Shown in pieces: positions 26,677 through 34,821 of a stretch of 64,000 nucleotides of DNA. Positions within the stretch are counted from its first letter, which is position 1, and every line of letters starts with the position of its first letter. This stretch comes from a virus: the IMG/VR virus record IMGVR_UViG_3300021364_000012, positions 1 through 64,000 of that record; one strand, written 5' to 3'. The position numbers and the translations under genes were made by a program. A model generated the notes under the pieces. The model saw only the letters and a list, made by a program, of their open reading frames with translations, was not told where the DNA came from and ran no database searches.

Positions 26677-28638
26677 CTACCCTCTCAACCTTTGTCTGAG
26701 AAGATAAACATTCGTCTCATGAGCTGAAGCTAAAGACATGATGAAATCGTCCATCCCTAAAGAAAGAGTCTCTTGCTGTTGAAGGTAGTCGTAAACTCTC
26801 TTAAACACCTTCTGAAGTGCCTCTTCCACAAACAACGCTCTTAAAATAGGATGATCTTGAGATTGCATCTCTACAATAGGAAGTAAAGCATTTGCCATAA
26901 TCTGAGCTTGATCTACAGGAGCCACTGCTTCTGGACCATAAGAACCGACTATCTTTTCTGCAAGAGTGTCTATTTCTTCCACAAGTCCTGTGTAGAGTCT
27001 TTCCATAAGAAGGTGATCACCATAGTAAGGAGAGCCTTTAACTTGCCAATGTGATGTCCAATGTGCCCAATGAGCACCACGAAGACAAGCTAGAAATATC
27101 TGAAGGGCAGTTAGACTGTTCATTGGCATACTCGCTTTCTTTTTTCTCCACTTACCACCTAGTCGCTTATATTCTTTGGCGGCGTATCCATTCGCATAAG
27201 CACTAGGATAAGTCTCAAAACCTTCACCACCCTTTACAGGTTGAGAACACTCTCCATTCTTACATACCTCTTTAGAACGATCTCCTCGAACTAAGTCGAG
27301 AATGTCTTCCCAAAGGTCAGGGTCGATAGGCTCATTGTCTCCTGCGGTTCGCATAGAGAAATAATCTGAAAGACTCTCAACATATATTTCTTCGAGCATC
27401 TTCTCTTGGTTTGGTTCTTGCCAATCCACAAAAGCAAAGAAATGAGAAAGAGGCATCTCTAAGTAACCTACCTCAGAACCCATAGAAATAATATTTTGAA
27501 TTGGGTTTAAATGATACAAAACCACATCGCAACCTAAAACCTTACATGAGATGTTGAGCAACATCTGTAAATCTGAAGCTCTGCGAGTTCCTGGTCTTTT
27601 GTATCGCTTAAGTGTATTCTTGTGCTTTCTTCTCCAACTTTTAACTCTTCGCTTAATCTTAGATTTGTTTTTTCTATAGTAAGCTCTAGCTCTTCTTCTA
27701 GCCTGTTGAATAGAGCCACCTGTTTGTCTCTTTCTTTTTGCTCTCTGCCTCTGCTGTTTAGGTCTCGAACGACTACCCGGACCTTTCTTGTAAATAGCAC
27801 CTGCATCTATTTCTTCAGAGAATTTAACCTCTGAGGTTCCTTCTAAAGGAACCAAAACTTCTTTATACATCGCAGACATGACATCAAGAACAGCCTGTTT
27901 CTTCATTTCCTCAAACAACATATAACTAGCCTTTCTTTTATTTCTCATATCTTTATTCTTTTTAGCAGGCGAAGAATATCCACCACCTTCGTATCTCTTA
28001 TATCTTTCAGGAGATTGCCTTCTTCTTTTCTGATACATAAGAATACGTCTTTTATTTCTTCGGTAGTATCGTCTTCTTTGTTGTATTTGCTTACTACGAT
28101 TTGTACGCATAACTTTCTTGCGATAAAGATCGTAAATCCTTCTGACTCTGCCTTTTGTTTTGCGTTGTCTTCTTTTAGGAGGACGAATATTTATTTTTCC
28201 ACGACCTGTATAAGCACTTTCTATTTCTGAAGAAAGAACTCTTCTTTTCAGTCCTGTGGACTGAGATTGATCTATATGTGGGTTTCCGTATTCATCTCCA
28301 GGAACTCCCGAAGACCTTGGTCTTTTATGTAAGGGCTTTCCATCAGGATGGTCAGAAATAGCAAACTCACTCTTGGGCTTTTTATTCGTATTCCCTGCTG
28401 AGTCTGAAGGCACATTATGTATAGGAGGACCAGCTCTTTGCTCGTCTCTACCTTTCGGATGACCACTCGGTAAAGGTAAGACTCGATCTCTTTGAGGTTC
28501 ACCATCAGCGTAGTCTGGACGACTTGGGTCAGGACTAGAAGAGTCTTCTTGAAGACCGTCTTGACGGTTCTTCTCTACCCAAGTCTTCACCCCTGCTAAA
28601 TCTTGAAAGGGCTGACTATGTGAATAACTGCGATCCAT
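26677..28638 (-). CDS. protamine-like basic protein with C-terminal Dps/ferritin-like domain
   Basis: A 653-residue protein. Residues 1-130 are a disordered Pro/Asp-rich arm. Residues 130-230 and 285-352 are extremely Arg/Lys-rich with repeated YYRRNK-type units, suited to DNA binding. Residues 467-500 (TYPSAYANGYAAKEYK) resemble DUF5872. Residues 508-570 match a Dps-type ferritin helix pair: AHWAHWTSHWQVKG, YYGDHLL, EEIDTLAEKIVG, with likely metal ligands His523, His530, Asp541 and Glu554. It probably condenses or protects packaged DNA. That role is inference from composition and fold. Confidence 0.65.
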   Translation of the reverse strand: MDRSYSHSQPFQDLAGVKTWVEKNRQDGLQEDSSSPDPSRPDYADGEPQRDRVLPLPSGHPKGRDEQRAGPPIHNVPSDSAGNTNKKPKSEFAISDHPDGKPLHKRPRSSGVPGDEYGNPHIDQSQSTGLKRRVLSSEIESAYTGRGKINIRPPKRRQRKTKGRVRRIYDLYRKKVMRTNRSKQIQQRRRYYRRNKRRILMYQKRRRQSPERYKRYEGGGYSSPAKKNKDMRNKRKASYMLFEEMKKQAVLDVMSAMYKEVLVPLEGTSEVKFSEEIDAGAIYKKGPGSRSRPKQQRQRAKRKRQTGGSIQQARRRARAYYRKNKSKIKRRVKSWRRKHKNTLKRYKRPGTRRASDLQMLLNISCKVLGCDVVLYHLNPIQNIISMGSEVGYLEMPLSHFFAFVDWQEPNQEKMLEEIYVESLSDYFSMRTAGDNEPIDPDLWEDILDLVRGDRSKEVCKNGECSQPVKGGEGFETYPSAYANGYAAKEYKRLGGKWRKKKASMPMNSLTALQIFLACLRGAHWAHWTSHWQVKGSPYYGDHLLMERLYTGLVEEIDTLAEKIVGSYGPEAVAPVDQAQIMANALLPIVEMQSQDHPILRALFVEEALQKVFKRVYDYLQQQETLSLGMDDFIMSLASAHETNVYLLRQRLRG

Positions 28639-28686
28639 TTAGAACTCCTCACTCCAACACTTGAAGTAAAGAGTTTTATCAATAAA

Positions 28687-28950
28687 CTACAACTCTAAAG
28701 TTTCAAACTCGGAGTTAGAAATATAAACGGGAGTGTGTTTCCCGACATATGACCCTAAAATATTAAAGTCAAAGTGCTCTACTGCCATAGTATAAGCATC
28801 TTCTTCAGAAATACCTTCCTCTCCTGAAAATATTTCTTTTTGTAGATGTTCTAAAATCTTATCTTTATCATAAGCTACAACATGTCCGTCTATAGAATAG
28901 CAGAGTCCTATAATCATAGAGTCAAAAACAGATCGTGGTTCTAAAAACAT
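28687..28950 (-). CDS. small conserved phage protein
   Basis: An 87-residue protein starting at ATG 28950; TTG 28962 is an alternative. Features such as FDSMIIGLCYSIDGHVVAYDK and a later EHFDFNILGSYVG are those of a small protein found in many phages, whose function is not known to me. It is divergent from the operon at 28977. Confidence 0.6.
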   Translation of the reverse strand: MFLEPRSVFDSMIIGLCYSIDGHVVAYDKDKILEHLQKEIFSGEEGISEEDAYTMAVEHFDFNILGSYVGKHTPVYISNSEFETLEL

Positions 28951-28976
28951 TAAATTTTCCAAGGGAAGTACTCGCT

Positions 28977-29255
28977 ATGAAAGATTATGTAAAAAAAAGA
29001 GCAGACAAAATATACAATGAAATATCTTCTGCAAAAAAACAATGGATTACCTTAATATACCCAAGCGAATCTTATAATAGCAAAAAAGGCTACGAGCTTT
29101 GGGTAGAAGACTATAAAGAAAACGTACTCATAATAAAATGCGACTTTGAAGAAACATACTTAATCCAATATGAGATGGTGGAAATAAGAATGTACTCTTT
29201 TGATACAGTCCTGAAGTTCCTAGACATCATTATACTCGAAGGGAAAATCATTTGA
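28977..29255 (+). CDS. hypothetical protein, first gene of the glutamine synthetase operon
   Basis: A 92-residue protein, start taken at ATG 28977, which has AAGGGAAG upstream. It is followed by two genes whose TTG starts each overlap the previous TGA stop, so all three are likely translated in series. No motif was recognised. Confidence 0.55.
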   Translation: MKDYVKKRADKIYNEISSAKKQWITLIYPSESYNSKKGYELWVEDYKENVLIIKCDFEETYLIQYEMVEIRMYSFDTVLKFLDIIILEGKII

Positions 29256-29473
29256 GTGATTACGAAAAAATAGACCATCCAGATCATTATCAAGGCGTAA
29301 ATATGGAAGCCATTGATGTGATAGAACAGTATAATCTTAACTTCTCATTAGGGTCGGCTCTTAAATATATTTTAAGAGCAGGAAAGAAACCTAATGAGAA
29401 AGCATCTGAAGACCTCAAGAAAGCAGTATGGTATCTCCAAAGGGAGATAAGCAGAAAAGGAGAAAGCAATTGA
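29252..29473 (+). CDS. DUF3310 family protein, TTG start
   Basis: A 73-residue protein. HPDHYQ near the start, then FSLGSALKYILRAGKK and DLKKAVWYLQREI, match DUF3310, a small phage family sometimes annotated as nucleotide-kinase-like. The start is a TTG at 29252 that overlaps the preceding TGA (TTGA), so translation is coupled. Confidence 0.8.
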   Translation: MSDYEKIDHPDHYQGVNMEAIDVIEQYNLNFSLGSALKYILRAGKKPNEKASEDLKKAVWYLQREISRKGESN

Positions 29474-30489
29474 ACTACATTGCAGAATACTTATGGATTG
29501 ACGGGGGGAACCCAACATCAAGAATAAGGTCTAAGACCAAAGTTTTTGAGACAGACAAAGAATTAAGCTTAGAGGTTTTCCCTGAGTGGTCTTTTGATGG
29601 CTCTTCTACAGAACAAGCAGTAGGAAATAACTCAGACTGCGTTCTAAGACCTGTGTTCTTTTGTTTCGATCCTACAAGGAAGGGAGTCAACACTGTCATC
29701 GTCCTATGTGAAGTGTACGATGTAGATGGAAACCCACACCCTTCAAACCATCGAGCTAAGTTAAGAGAGACTCTTAACCAAAAGCCTAACCTCGACGCTT
29801 GGGTAGGTTTTGAACAAGAATACACTCTATTTCTTGGATCAAGACCTTTAGGATTTCCTTCAGAAAGAAGATTCCCTCCCGCACAAGGTCCTTATTATTG
29901 TGGCGTTGGTGCAGATGAAGTATCTGGAAGAGAACTTGTAGAAGAGCACCTCAACGCATGTATTTCTGCTGAAATACCAATCACAGGGATCAATGCTGAA
30001 GTGATGCCGGGTCAGTGGGAGTTTCAAATCGGAGGACCTGGAGTAGACCCACTTACAGGTTCAGATTGTCTATGGGTGGCTCGTTGGTTGCTCTATAGAC
30101 TTGGAGAGAAATACAATATTTCTGCGACTCTCGAACCTAAGCCCGTGACTGGAGATTGGAACGGTGCAGGTATGCACACAAATTTCTCAACAGAGTCTAC
30201 AAGAGCAGAAGGAGGTCTTTCAGTGATAGAGCAAATCATGCACACCATGAAAGAAAGAATCTCTGAACACCTTGCAGAATACGGAGAAGGTTACGAAATA
30301 CGTCTCACCGGCAAGCATGAGACTTGTCGATATGACGAGTTTAAATGGGGAGTGTCAGACAGAACTGCGTCTGTAAGAATCCCCGTGACCACATCCAAAG
30401 AAGGAAAAGGCTACTTTGAAGATAGAAGACCCAACGCCAACGCAGACCCATACAGAGTCGCTAGAGTTATCGTTGAGTCCTCTAAATAA
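29470..30489 (+). CDS. glutamine synthetase, type II (eukaryote-like), TTG start
   Basis: A 339-residue protein joining ammonia to glutamate with ATP to make glutamine. The start is TTG 29470, overlapping the DUF3310 stop and preceded by GGAG. Metal ligands Glu115 and Glu117 lie in WVGFEQEYTLF. GINAEVMPGQWEFQIGG, NGAGMHTNFST and RLTGKHET also match GSII, and the length is normal for the decameric type II enzyme, not the longer bacterial GSI. Phage-borne GSII is unusual. It could capture ammonia released by the GuaC and deaminase steps encoded elsewhere in the window (inference). Confidence 0.9.
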   Translation: MNYIAEYLWIDGGNPTSRIRSKTKVFETDKELSLEVFPEWSFDGSSTEQAVGNNSDCVLRPVFFCFDPTRKGVNTVIVLCEVYDVDGNPHPSNHRAKLRETLNQKPNLDAWVGFEQEYTLFLGSRPLGFPSERRFPPAQGPYYCGVGADEVSGRELVEEHLNACISAEIPITGINAEVMPGQWEFQIGGPGVDPLTGSDCLWVARWLLYRLGEKYNISATLEPKPVTGDWNGAGMHTNFSTESTRAEGGLSVIEQIMHTMKERISEHLAEYGEGYEIRLTGKHETCRYDEFKWGVSDRTASVRIPVTTSKEGKGYFEDRRPNANADPYRVARVIVESSK

Positions 30490-30492
30490 GAA

Positions 30493-31458
30493 TCAAAGTT
30501 CAGCAAGAGCCTTGTCAATCGCTTTAACGACACCCTGAGACTCTACTTCTTTAATAGCATCTAAAATCTCAGAGTGGCTTGCATATCTCTCCACTGCGAT
30601 CTTTGCTCTCTTAGACCAATGTGGAGACATATCCCAATCTACACCTACAGGTAAAGAGACTACCTTAGACTCGTCTGCCCCAATCGTCACAGCACCTTGA
30701 GTCGGGCTAACGTCCCCATCAATTGCTTGTAACAACTGAGCGTCCTCTACTTGTTGTGCGTCAGGAGTAGACATACTCTCTAAGAGTCCGTCAATAGCCT
30801 CGTCTGATACCTCAACGCTATCCGAAACTTCTGCTTCTTCTGCCGAAGCAGTCTTAACGACAGGAGAAACCTCTACAGCATCTTCAACTTGTTGTACTAC
30901 AGGGAACTCTTCTCGGGCAGTCACATTGGCAGAAATACTATCGAGCTTGTTGATCTCAGAACTCGCTTGGTTCCCATCTGAGATTACAGTCTTAACCTTA
31001 GATGAAGTCTTTAGAGAAATAGCAATCTCTTCACCCTCAGAAGCAGAAGGAGCATCACTCGCAATGGTAGCTCCACTCTTATTCTCAATCTTTGCAACAG
31101 GGATAATATCATCCTCTTGTTGCTCAACCACAACCTGAAACTTCTTCTTCTCAGGGGTAGCCTCTTTCTTAATCTCAGAGACGGCTCTCTCTTCGTCATA
31201 GACTTTCTGAACCGCCATCTTCGGCTTTTCTTCCACAGGTTGCTCTTGTGGAAGAGCAGAAGAACCGTCAAAAATCTTCAACCAACCACGCTTCACACCT
31301 GCCTTCAGCTCTGGCATCTGAACAGTCTGACCAAACACCTTAACCTCAAAACCATCGAACTCCACAACATCATCTTTTGAGAGATTCTTTTCGATTTTCC
31401 CAAGATGAATAGTCGTAGTTGCGACTAATTTTACAAAGTTACCTTTTTGAAACGACAT
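30493..31458 (-). CDS. acidic structural protein, possible head core
   Basis: A 321-residue protein. Residues 1-65 form a small beta domain. A long acidic, low-complexity middle (about 75-255, rich in Glu, Val and Ser) is followed by a compact helical end with WDMSPHWSKRAKIAVERY. Its place after the capsid genes and its composition suggest a virion or internal head protein. Contains VKTASAE, a Lys-Thr-Ala element seen in several structural proteins here. Confidence 0.5.
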   Translation of the reverse strand: MSFQKGNFVKLVATTTIHLGKIEKNLSKDDVVEFDGFEVKVFGQTVQMPELKAGVKRGWLKIFDGSSALPQEQPVEEKPKMAVQKVYDEERAVSEIKKEATPEKKKFQVVVEQQEDDIIPVAKIENKSGATIASDAPSASEGEEIAISLKTSSKVKTVISDGNQASSEINKLDSISANVTAREEFPVVQQVEDAVEVSPVVKTASAEEAEVSDSVEVSDEAIDGLLESMSTPDAQQVEDAQLLQAIDGDVSPTQGAVTIGADESKVVSLPVGVDWDMSPHWSKRAKIAVERYASHSEILDAIKEVESQGVVKAIDKALAEL

Positions 31459-31547
31459 ATTTCTTTACTCCTATGGAACGTGTACTAGACCATACCGATT
31501 AAAAGATATAAAAGAACCATAAATGTAATTCAAACAGGAAAGAAACT

Positions 31548-32129
31548 ATGGATTTGTCATACCAAGAAACCAAGTACCAACAATATGCAGAAAAAATAAT
31601 AAGGGAGTCCACAAAAATAAAAATACCCCCCGATAAAGATTTAGAAATAAAAGCAAGAGTAAGGGAAATAGTCAAAGAGAAAAAGAAAGAAATAGGATAT
31701 GTCCGAGACCCAAAGTCCATGATAAAAAGATGGTACACAGGGTGGGGTGGGGAATGTGCCTTAGAAATATTCTTAAACGAGAAGTTCGTGGATTTCACGA
31801 TTGGAGAATCTCTTAAGTACAACGTATGTGACTTATCTAAACTTGGACTTGAAGTAGGTGTGAAGTCGGTAGAAATAGGACACTTCCCCCTCTTAAAAAA
31901 ACCAAGCCCCTCTTCTCCCACACACAGCCCACAAATCATCTTAGTAAAAGAAGACTCAAGCACCTTCTACCTATGTGGGCTTGCCACAACCCAAACCGTA
32001 AACGACCCTAAAAACTTCAACGACAACTTGGTTAAGAGTAAAGACGTAAGAAATAAGTCAGCGTTTTTCAGGTTCGATCTTTTAACAAGGTTTAAAAACC
32101 TTGAGGAGTTGAGAAATCTACTCACATGA
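31548..32129 (+). CDS. possible PD-(D/E)xK-type nuclease
   Basis: A 193-residue protein with AGGAAAG upstream. Residues 65-110 contain WGGECALEIFL, then YNVCDL and LEVGVKSVEIG. This order (Glu, Asp, then a strand with a basic residue) resembles the restriction-endonuclease-like core, but the sequence is weak and no exact motif is complete. The long N-terminal part is charged and helical. It converges on the small gene at 32118 with a 12-base overlap. Confidence 0.4.
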   Translation: MDLSYQETKYQQYAEKIIRESTKIKIPPDKDLEIKARVREIVKEKKKEIGYVRDPKSMIKRWYTGWGGECALEIFLNEKFVDFTIGESLKYNVCDLSKLGLEVGVKSVEIGHFPLLKKPSPSSPTHSPQIILVKEDSSTFYLCGLATTQTVNDPKNFNDNLVKSKDVRNKSAFFRFDLLTRFKNLEELRNLLT

Positions 32130-32333
32130 GCAAATTACTTTCCCACCTTCAATTCTAACTATGAAGTTACCAGGAAATACAAACTTCTTATTGTTCTTGT
32201 CTGAAATGTGTATCTCAGAAGCCCTTATCTCCTTGGGTGCAGGCTCACGCACTTCAGAGATTTCTTCCCATTCGTTCCTTGGGTTTAAAATACTGCGTAC
32301 TATTTCATCGACATCGAACCCATCTTTACTCAT
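32118..32333 (-). CDS. small hypothetical protein
   Basis: A 71-residue acidic protein, start taken at ATG 32333 with GAGAGGTG upstream; GTG 32339 is an alternative. It ends CSCE. No family was recognised. Confidence 0.5.
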   Translation of the reverse strand: MSKDGFDVDEIVRSILNPRNEWEEISEVREPAPKEIRASEIHISDKNNKKFVFPGNFIVRIEGGKVICSCE

Positions 32334-32430
32334 ATGCACCTCTCAAAAGTATAATTATTATTTCAAGTTAAGTGTCTGCATTTAGAGTTGTCAATCTTTT
32401 TTATAAAACCCTAGAAGCATTGTATATAAA

Positions 32431-32976
32431 CTAAAATCTCGTACCTACCCCATAGACAAATCCCACAACTAAATCTCCATCTGCATTATATGGAGAAGTA
32501 GTCGCACCCGCATATATTGAGGTGTCTTCATTAATGAAGATTTTAATACGAAAAGCACCCACAGGAAATAACTGACCTACTTTAGCCAAAGACCTACCTA
32601 TAGAGACACCTGTATCTATTCCTAAACTCTTTTTATCATCAATCTTAAGTTTAGCAATCTCATAGCTGACACCTAACATCAACGAGGGTGGGGTTTGAGT
32701 GTCTTCAAGCACCCCTTCTTCTGTTATTCTCTTGTTTGGTACGAGTGGTAAATTAACTACGCCCCACAGAGCGAAATGACTAAACACAGTACGAGAAAGA
32801 ATAAGAGTAGTTGAAGCAGTAGGAACAGGAAAAGCACCCTCTCTGTTCCAACCAAGAAACATCTGAGTTGTACCAAAGCTCACTTCCCATTTGTTTTCCT
32901 CAACTGTTTCCTCAGCTAGAGTAGTTGTGGGAAATAGAAGAATTAAGCTCAGAATCATTAGTGGCATGTATTTCAT
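32431..32976 (-). CDS. secreted outer-membrane beta-barrel-like protein
   Basis: A 181-residue protein, start taken at ATG 32976 because TGGAG lies before it and the signal peptide begins there (MKYMPLMILSL, cleavage near TTLA). The mature part is made of alternating polar and hydrophobic strands and ends FVYGVGTRF, a terminal Phe of the kind recognised by the barrel-insertion machinery. With the DUF481-like gene this makes two phage-encoded outer-membrane candidates. Function unknown; surface modification or exclusion is possible. Confidence 0.55.
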   Translation of the reverse strand: MKYMPLMILSLILLFPTTTLAEETVEENKWEVSFGTTQMFLGWNREGAFPVPTASTTLILSRTVFSHFALWGVVNLPLVPNKRITEEGVLEDTQTPPSLMLGVSYEIAKLKIDDKKSLGIDTGVSIGRSLAKVGQLFPVGAFRIKIFINEDTSIYAGATTSPYNADGDLVVGFVYGVGTRF

Positions 32977-33050
32977 CTTTATCTCCATATCTTATTTATC
33001 TTCGTATGCTCTAAAAAGAGAAGATAAAAGAAATACAACCCCTAGAAACG

Positions 33051-33081
33051 AAAAAACCCCGTTTCCGAAGAAACAGGGTTT
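33051..33081 (-). terminator. Rho-independent terminator after the major capsid gene
   Basis: On the minus strand a hairpin forms from AAACCC-x-GTTTC, loop TTCG, GAAAC-x-GGGTTT, followed by a run of six T. It lies 59 bases past the capsid stop and before the outer-membrane gene. The TTCG tetraloop is unusually stable. Confidence 0.8.
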
Positions 33082-33139
33082 AATCTGAGATCAACTCAGC
33101 CCACCGAAGTAGGCTTCGTCATTCGCTATTTCTTAAAGA

Positions 33140-34015
33140 TTAGCGAGTAACGGTGAGTCGTGCAAGACCCTTCGGGTTATAGGCCCCAATACCCAAGTTC
33201 TCAAATACGCTGAAGCCAATGGTACGAGCCTTTGGATCGTCAGCAGAGAGAACGGTAAGCTCAGTACGAACAGGAATACGACCGAACATCTCAGGCTCAC
33301 AGCAGACGTAAACAGTTCCAACAGGAACAAGACGGCTAGTGATAATCTGAGCACCCCAAAGGGTAGCCTGAAGACCTGTCTTGAGAAGTGCCGCTTGGCT
33401 CTCAATGTCGAGAATGTCACGACCGAACTTACGGATGTCAGCGTAGTCACGAGCATTCATGAATACACGGGCAACACGAAGATCGTGACGCTCGATGAGG
33501 CTGTATGCGTCAGCAAGAACAGCACCATTAAGTGGAGCAATAACAGGGATGTCAGCGTTAGTCTGACCAGGAACGCTGTCAAAGCCAGAAGTCGCAACAG
33601 CATCAAGAATAGCGAATACACGCTCGTCCTCTGCCGCCTGAATCTGTGCTCTAGCGAGGTCCTGTGCTCTCTCGATGAGATCGAAGCGTCTTTCCTTAAT
33701 CTGAGTCAATGGAATCTCAGGGTTAGAAGCAATCTCAAAGAGAGGGAAGATCACACGACGTGGCTTGGTGATAGCGAGGATGTTCTCACCCTCTTCACCA
33801 ACTACAAAAGCAGTCACGTCTGGATCTTTGTCATAAATCGGCAAAGCACCATCAGGAAGTTGCTCTACGAGGAAGGTCTTACGACCAACGCTCGTATAGT
33901 CTCTTCTTAGTCTGAGAGGCTGAGTCATGCTCGCCGCTAACTTACTACGACCCTGTGGAGTCTTGATGTAGTCAGAAATAATCTTCTGCTTTACTGCGTT
34001 ATCTACTGTACTCAT
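33140..34015 (-). CDS. major capsid protein (HK97-like)
   Basis: A 291-residue protein with strong AAGGAG ribosome site. The N-terminal helical part, E-loop-like residues 90-125 and the ending IGFSVFENLGIGAYNPKGLARL fit HK97-fold capsids. Its codon use is more GC-rich and regular than its neighbours, as expected for the most abundant protein. It lies between the decoration-like gene and a strong terminator, downstream of the scaffold and protease genes. The enriched heptamer AGAAATA occurs only once in it. Confidence 0.75.
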   Translation of the reverse strand: MSTVDNAVKQKIISDYIKTPQGRSKLAASMTQPLRLRRDYTSVGRKTFLVEQLPDGALPIYDKDPDVTAFVVGEEGENILAITKPRRVIFPLFEIASNPEIPLTQIKERRFDLIERAQDLARAQIQAAEDERVFAILDAVATSGFDSVPGQTNADIPVIAPLNGAVLADAYSLIERHDLRVARVFMNARDYADIRKFGRDILDIESQAALLKTGLQATLWGAQIITSRLVPVGTVYVCCEPEMFGRIPVRTELTVLSADDPKARTIGFSVFENLGIGAYNPKGLARLTVTR

Positions 34016-34033
34016 ATCTCTAACTCCTTTCTA

Positions 34034-34663
34034 TCAGATGCGTTGATCGTAAACCAACTCGTCAGAGTCAGAATCGGGTACAATTTTAAGAATAGCAATC
34101 TCAGTAGTAGTTGCGATACCATGTTCAGCATCGTGACGGTCTTCTGCCACAATGCTGTTAGTGAGATAGCCGTTCACAGAAGCAACGAGTGAGTCACCGA
34201 CACGATAGTCGAGATCGTTCCCTGCTCCAGCTCCGGTGAGAACCTGAGTCTCATAGAGCTTGTTGCCGTAAGAACCCTGTGCAGAAACATAAGGTCCTCT
34301 GTTGCTTGCAACGCCAGGCTGATTCTCAAAAGCATTTCCACTAGCATTGTTAATGAAAATGCCAAGTACACGCTCACGCTCGTCTGCTTGTACACCTGAG
34401 TCAGTTGGGCCACCATGCGTATTGCCGTCTGCTGAAGAACGTGCAAATGCAACAGAACCACTTAGTACACCAAGTACGCCTGAAACGAGTGAAAGACCGC
34501 TAGACTGAGATACAGTCGATGTGGTTGTAATAATTGGGGGGTTAGTCTGAGTGAAGCTGTCAGACGTAAGTTGACCAAGGGTGTTACGAACACCGATGTG
34601 CAAAATACGAAGAGCAGAGCTACTCTCAGTAAACCCACCACTAGCTTGTCCAAGTAGAGCCAT
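34034..34663 (-). CDS. capsid decoration/stabilisation-like protein
   Basis: A 209-residue Ser/Gly/Thr-rich protein with an AGGAG ribosome site, immediately upstream of the major capsid gene and in the same transcript. Size and position match head decoration or cement proteins. No motif proves this. Confidence 0.5.
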   Translation of the reverse strand: MALLGQASGGFTESSSALRILHIGVRNTLGQLTSDSFTQTNPPIITTTSTVSQSSGLSLVSGVLGVLSGSVAFARSSADGNTHGGPTDSGVQADERERVLGIFINNASGNAFENQPGVASNRGPYVSAQGSYGNKLYETQVLTGAGAGNDLDYRVGDSLVASVNGYLTNSIVAEDRHDAEHGIATTTEIAILKIVPDSDSDELVYDQRI

Positions 34664-34821
34664 AGTATTTCTCCTAGAAGCTCATACTCTCTGTTTCCAA
34701 GAGAGTAGTGTGTTGGTTAAAAAGGGATGGGCTAAACCAACCCCCAAAAAAAAGAATTCAACAATATAGCAAAGAAATATAAAGGAACTATTAAGCCTCA
34801 CTTTATATTTCTCAACATTTC
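34664..34821 (-). promoter_or_regulatory. leader region of the capsid transcript with hairpins
   Basis: This 158-bp gap before the decoration gene holds a perfect 7-bp hairpin (ACTCTCT / AGAGAGT, 34686-34706) about 23 bases before the start codon, and 7-bp arms GTTGGTT / AACCAAC at 34712-34741. AT-rich sequence further upstream could contain a promoter, but no canonical boxes are clear. Structured leaders of this kind often stabilise abundant mRNAs. Confidence 0.4.
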
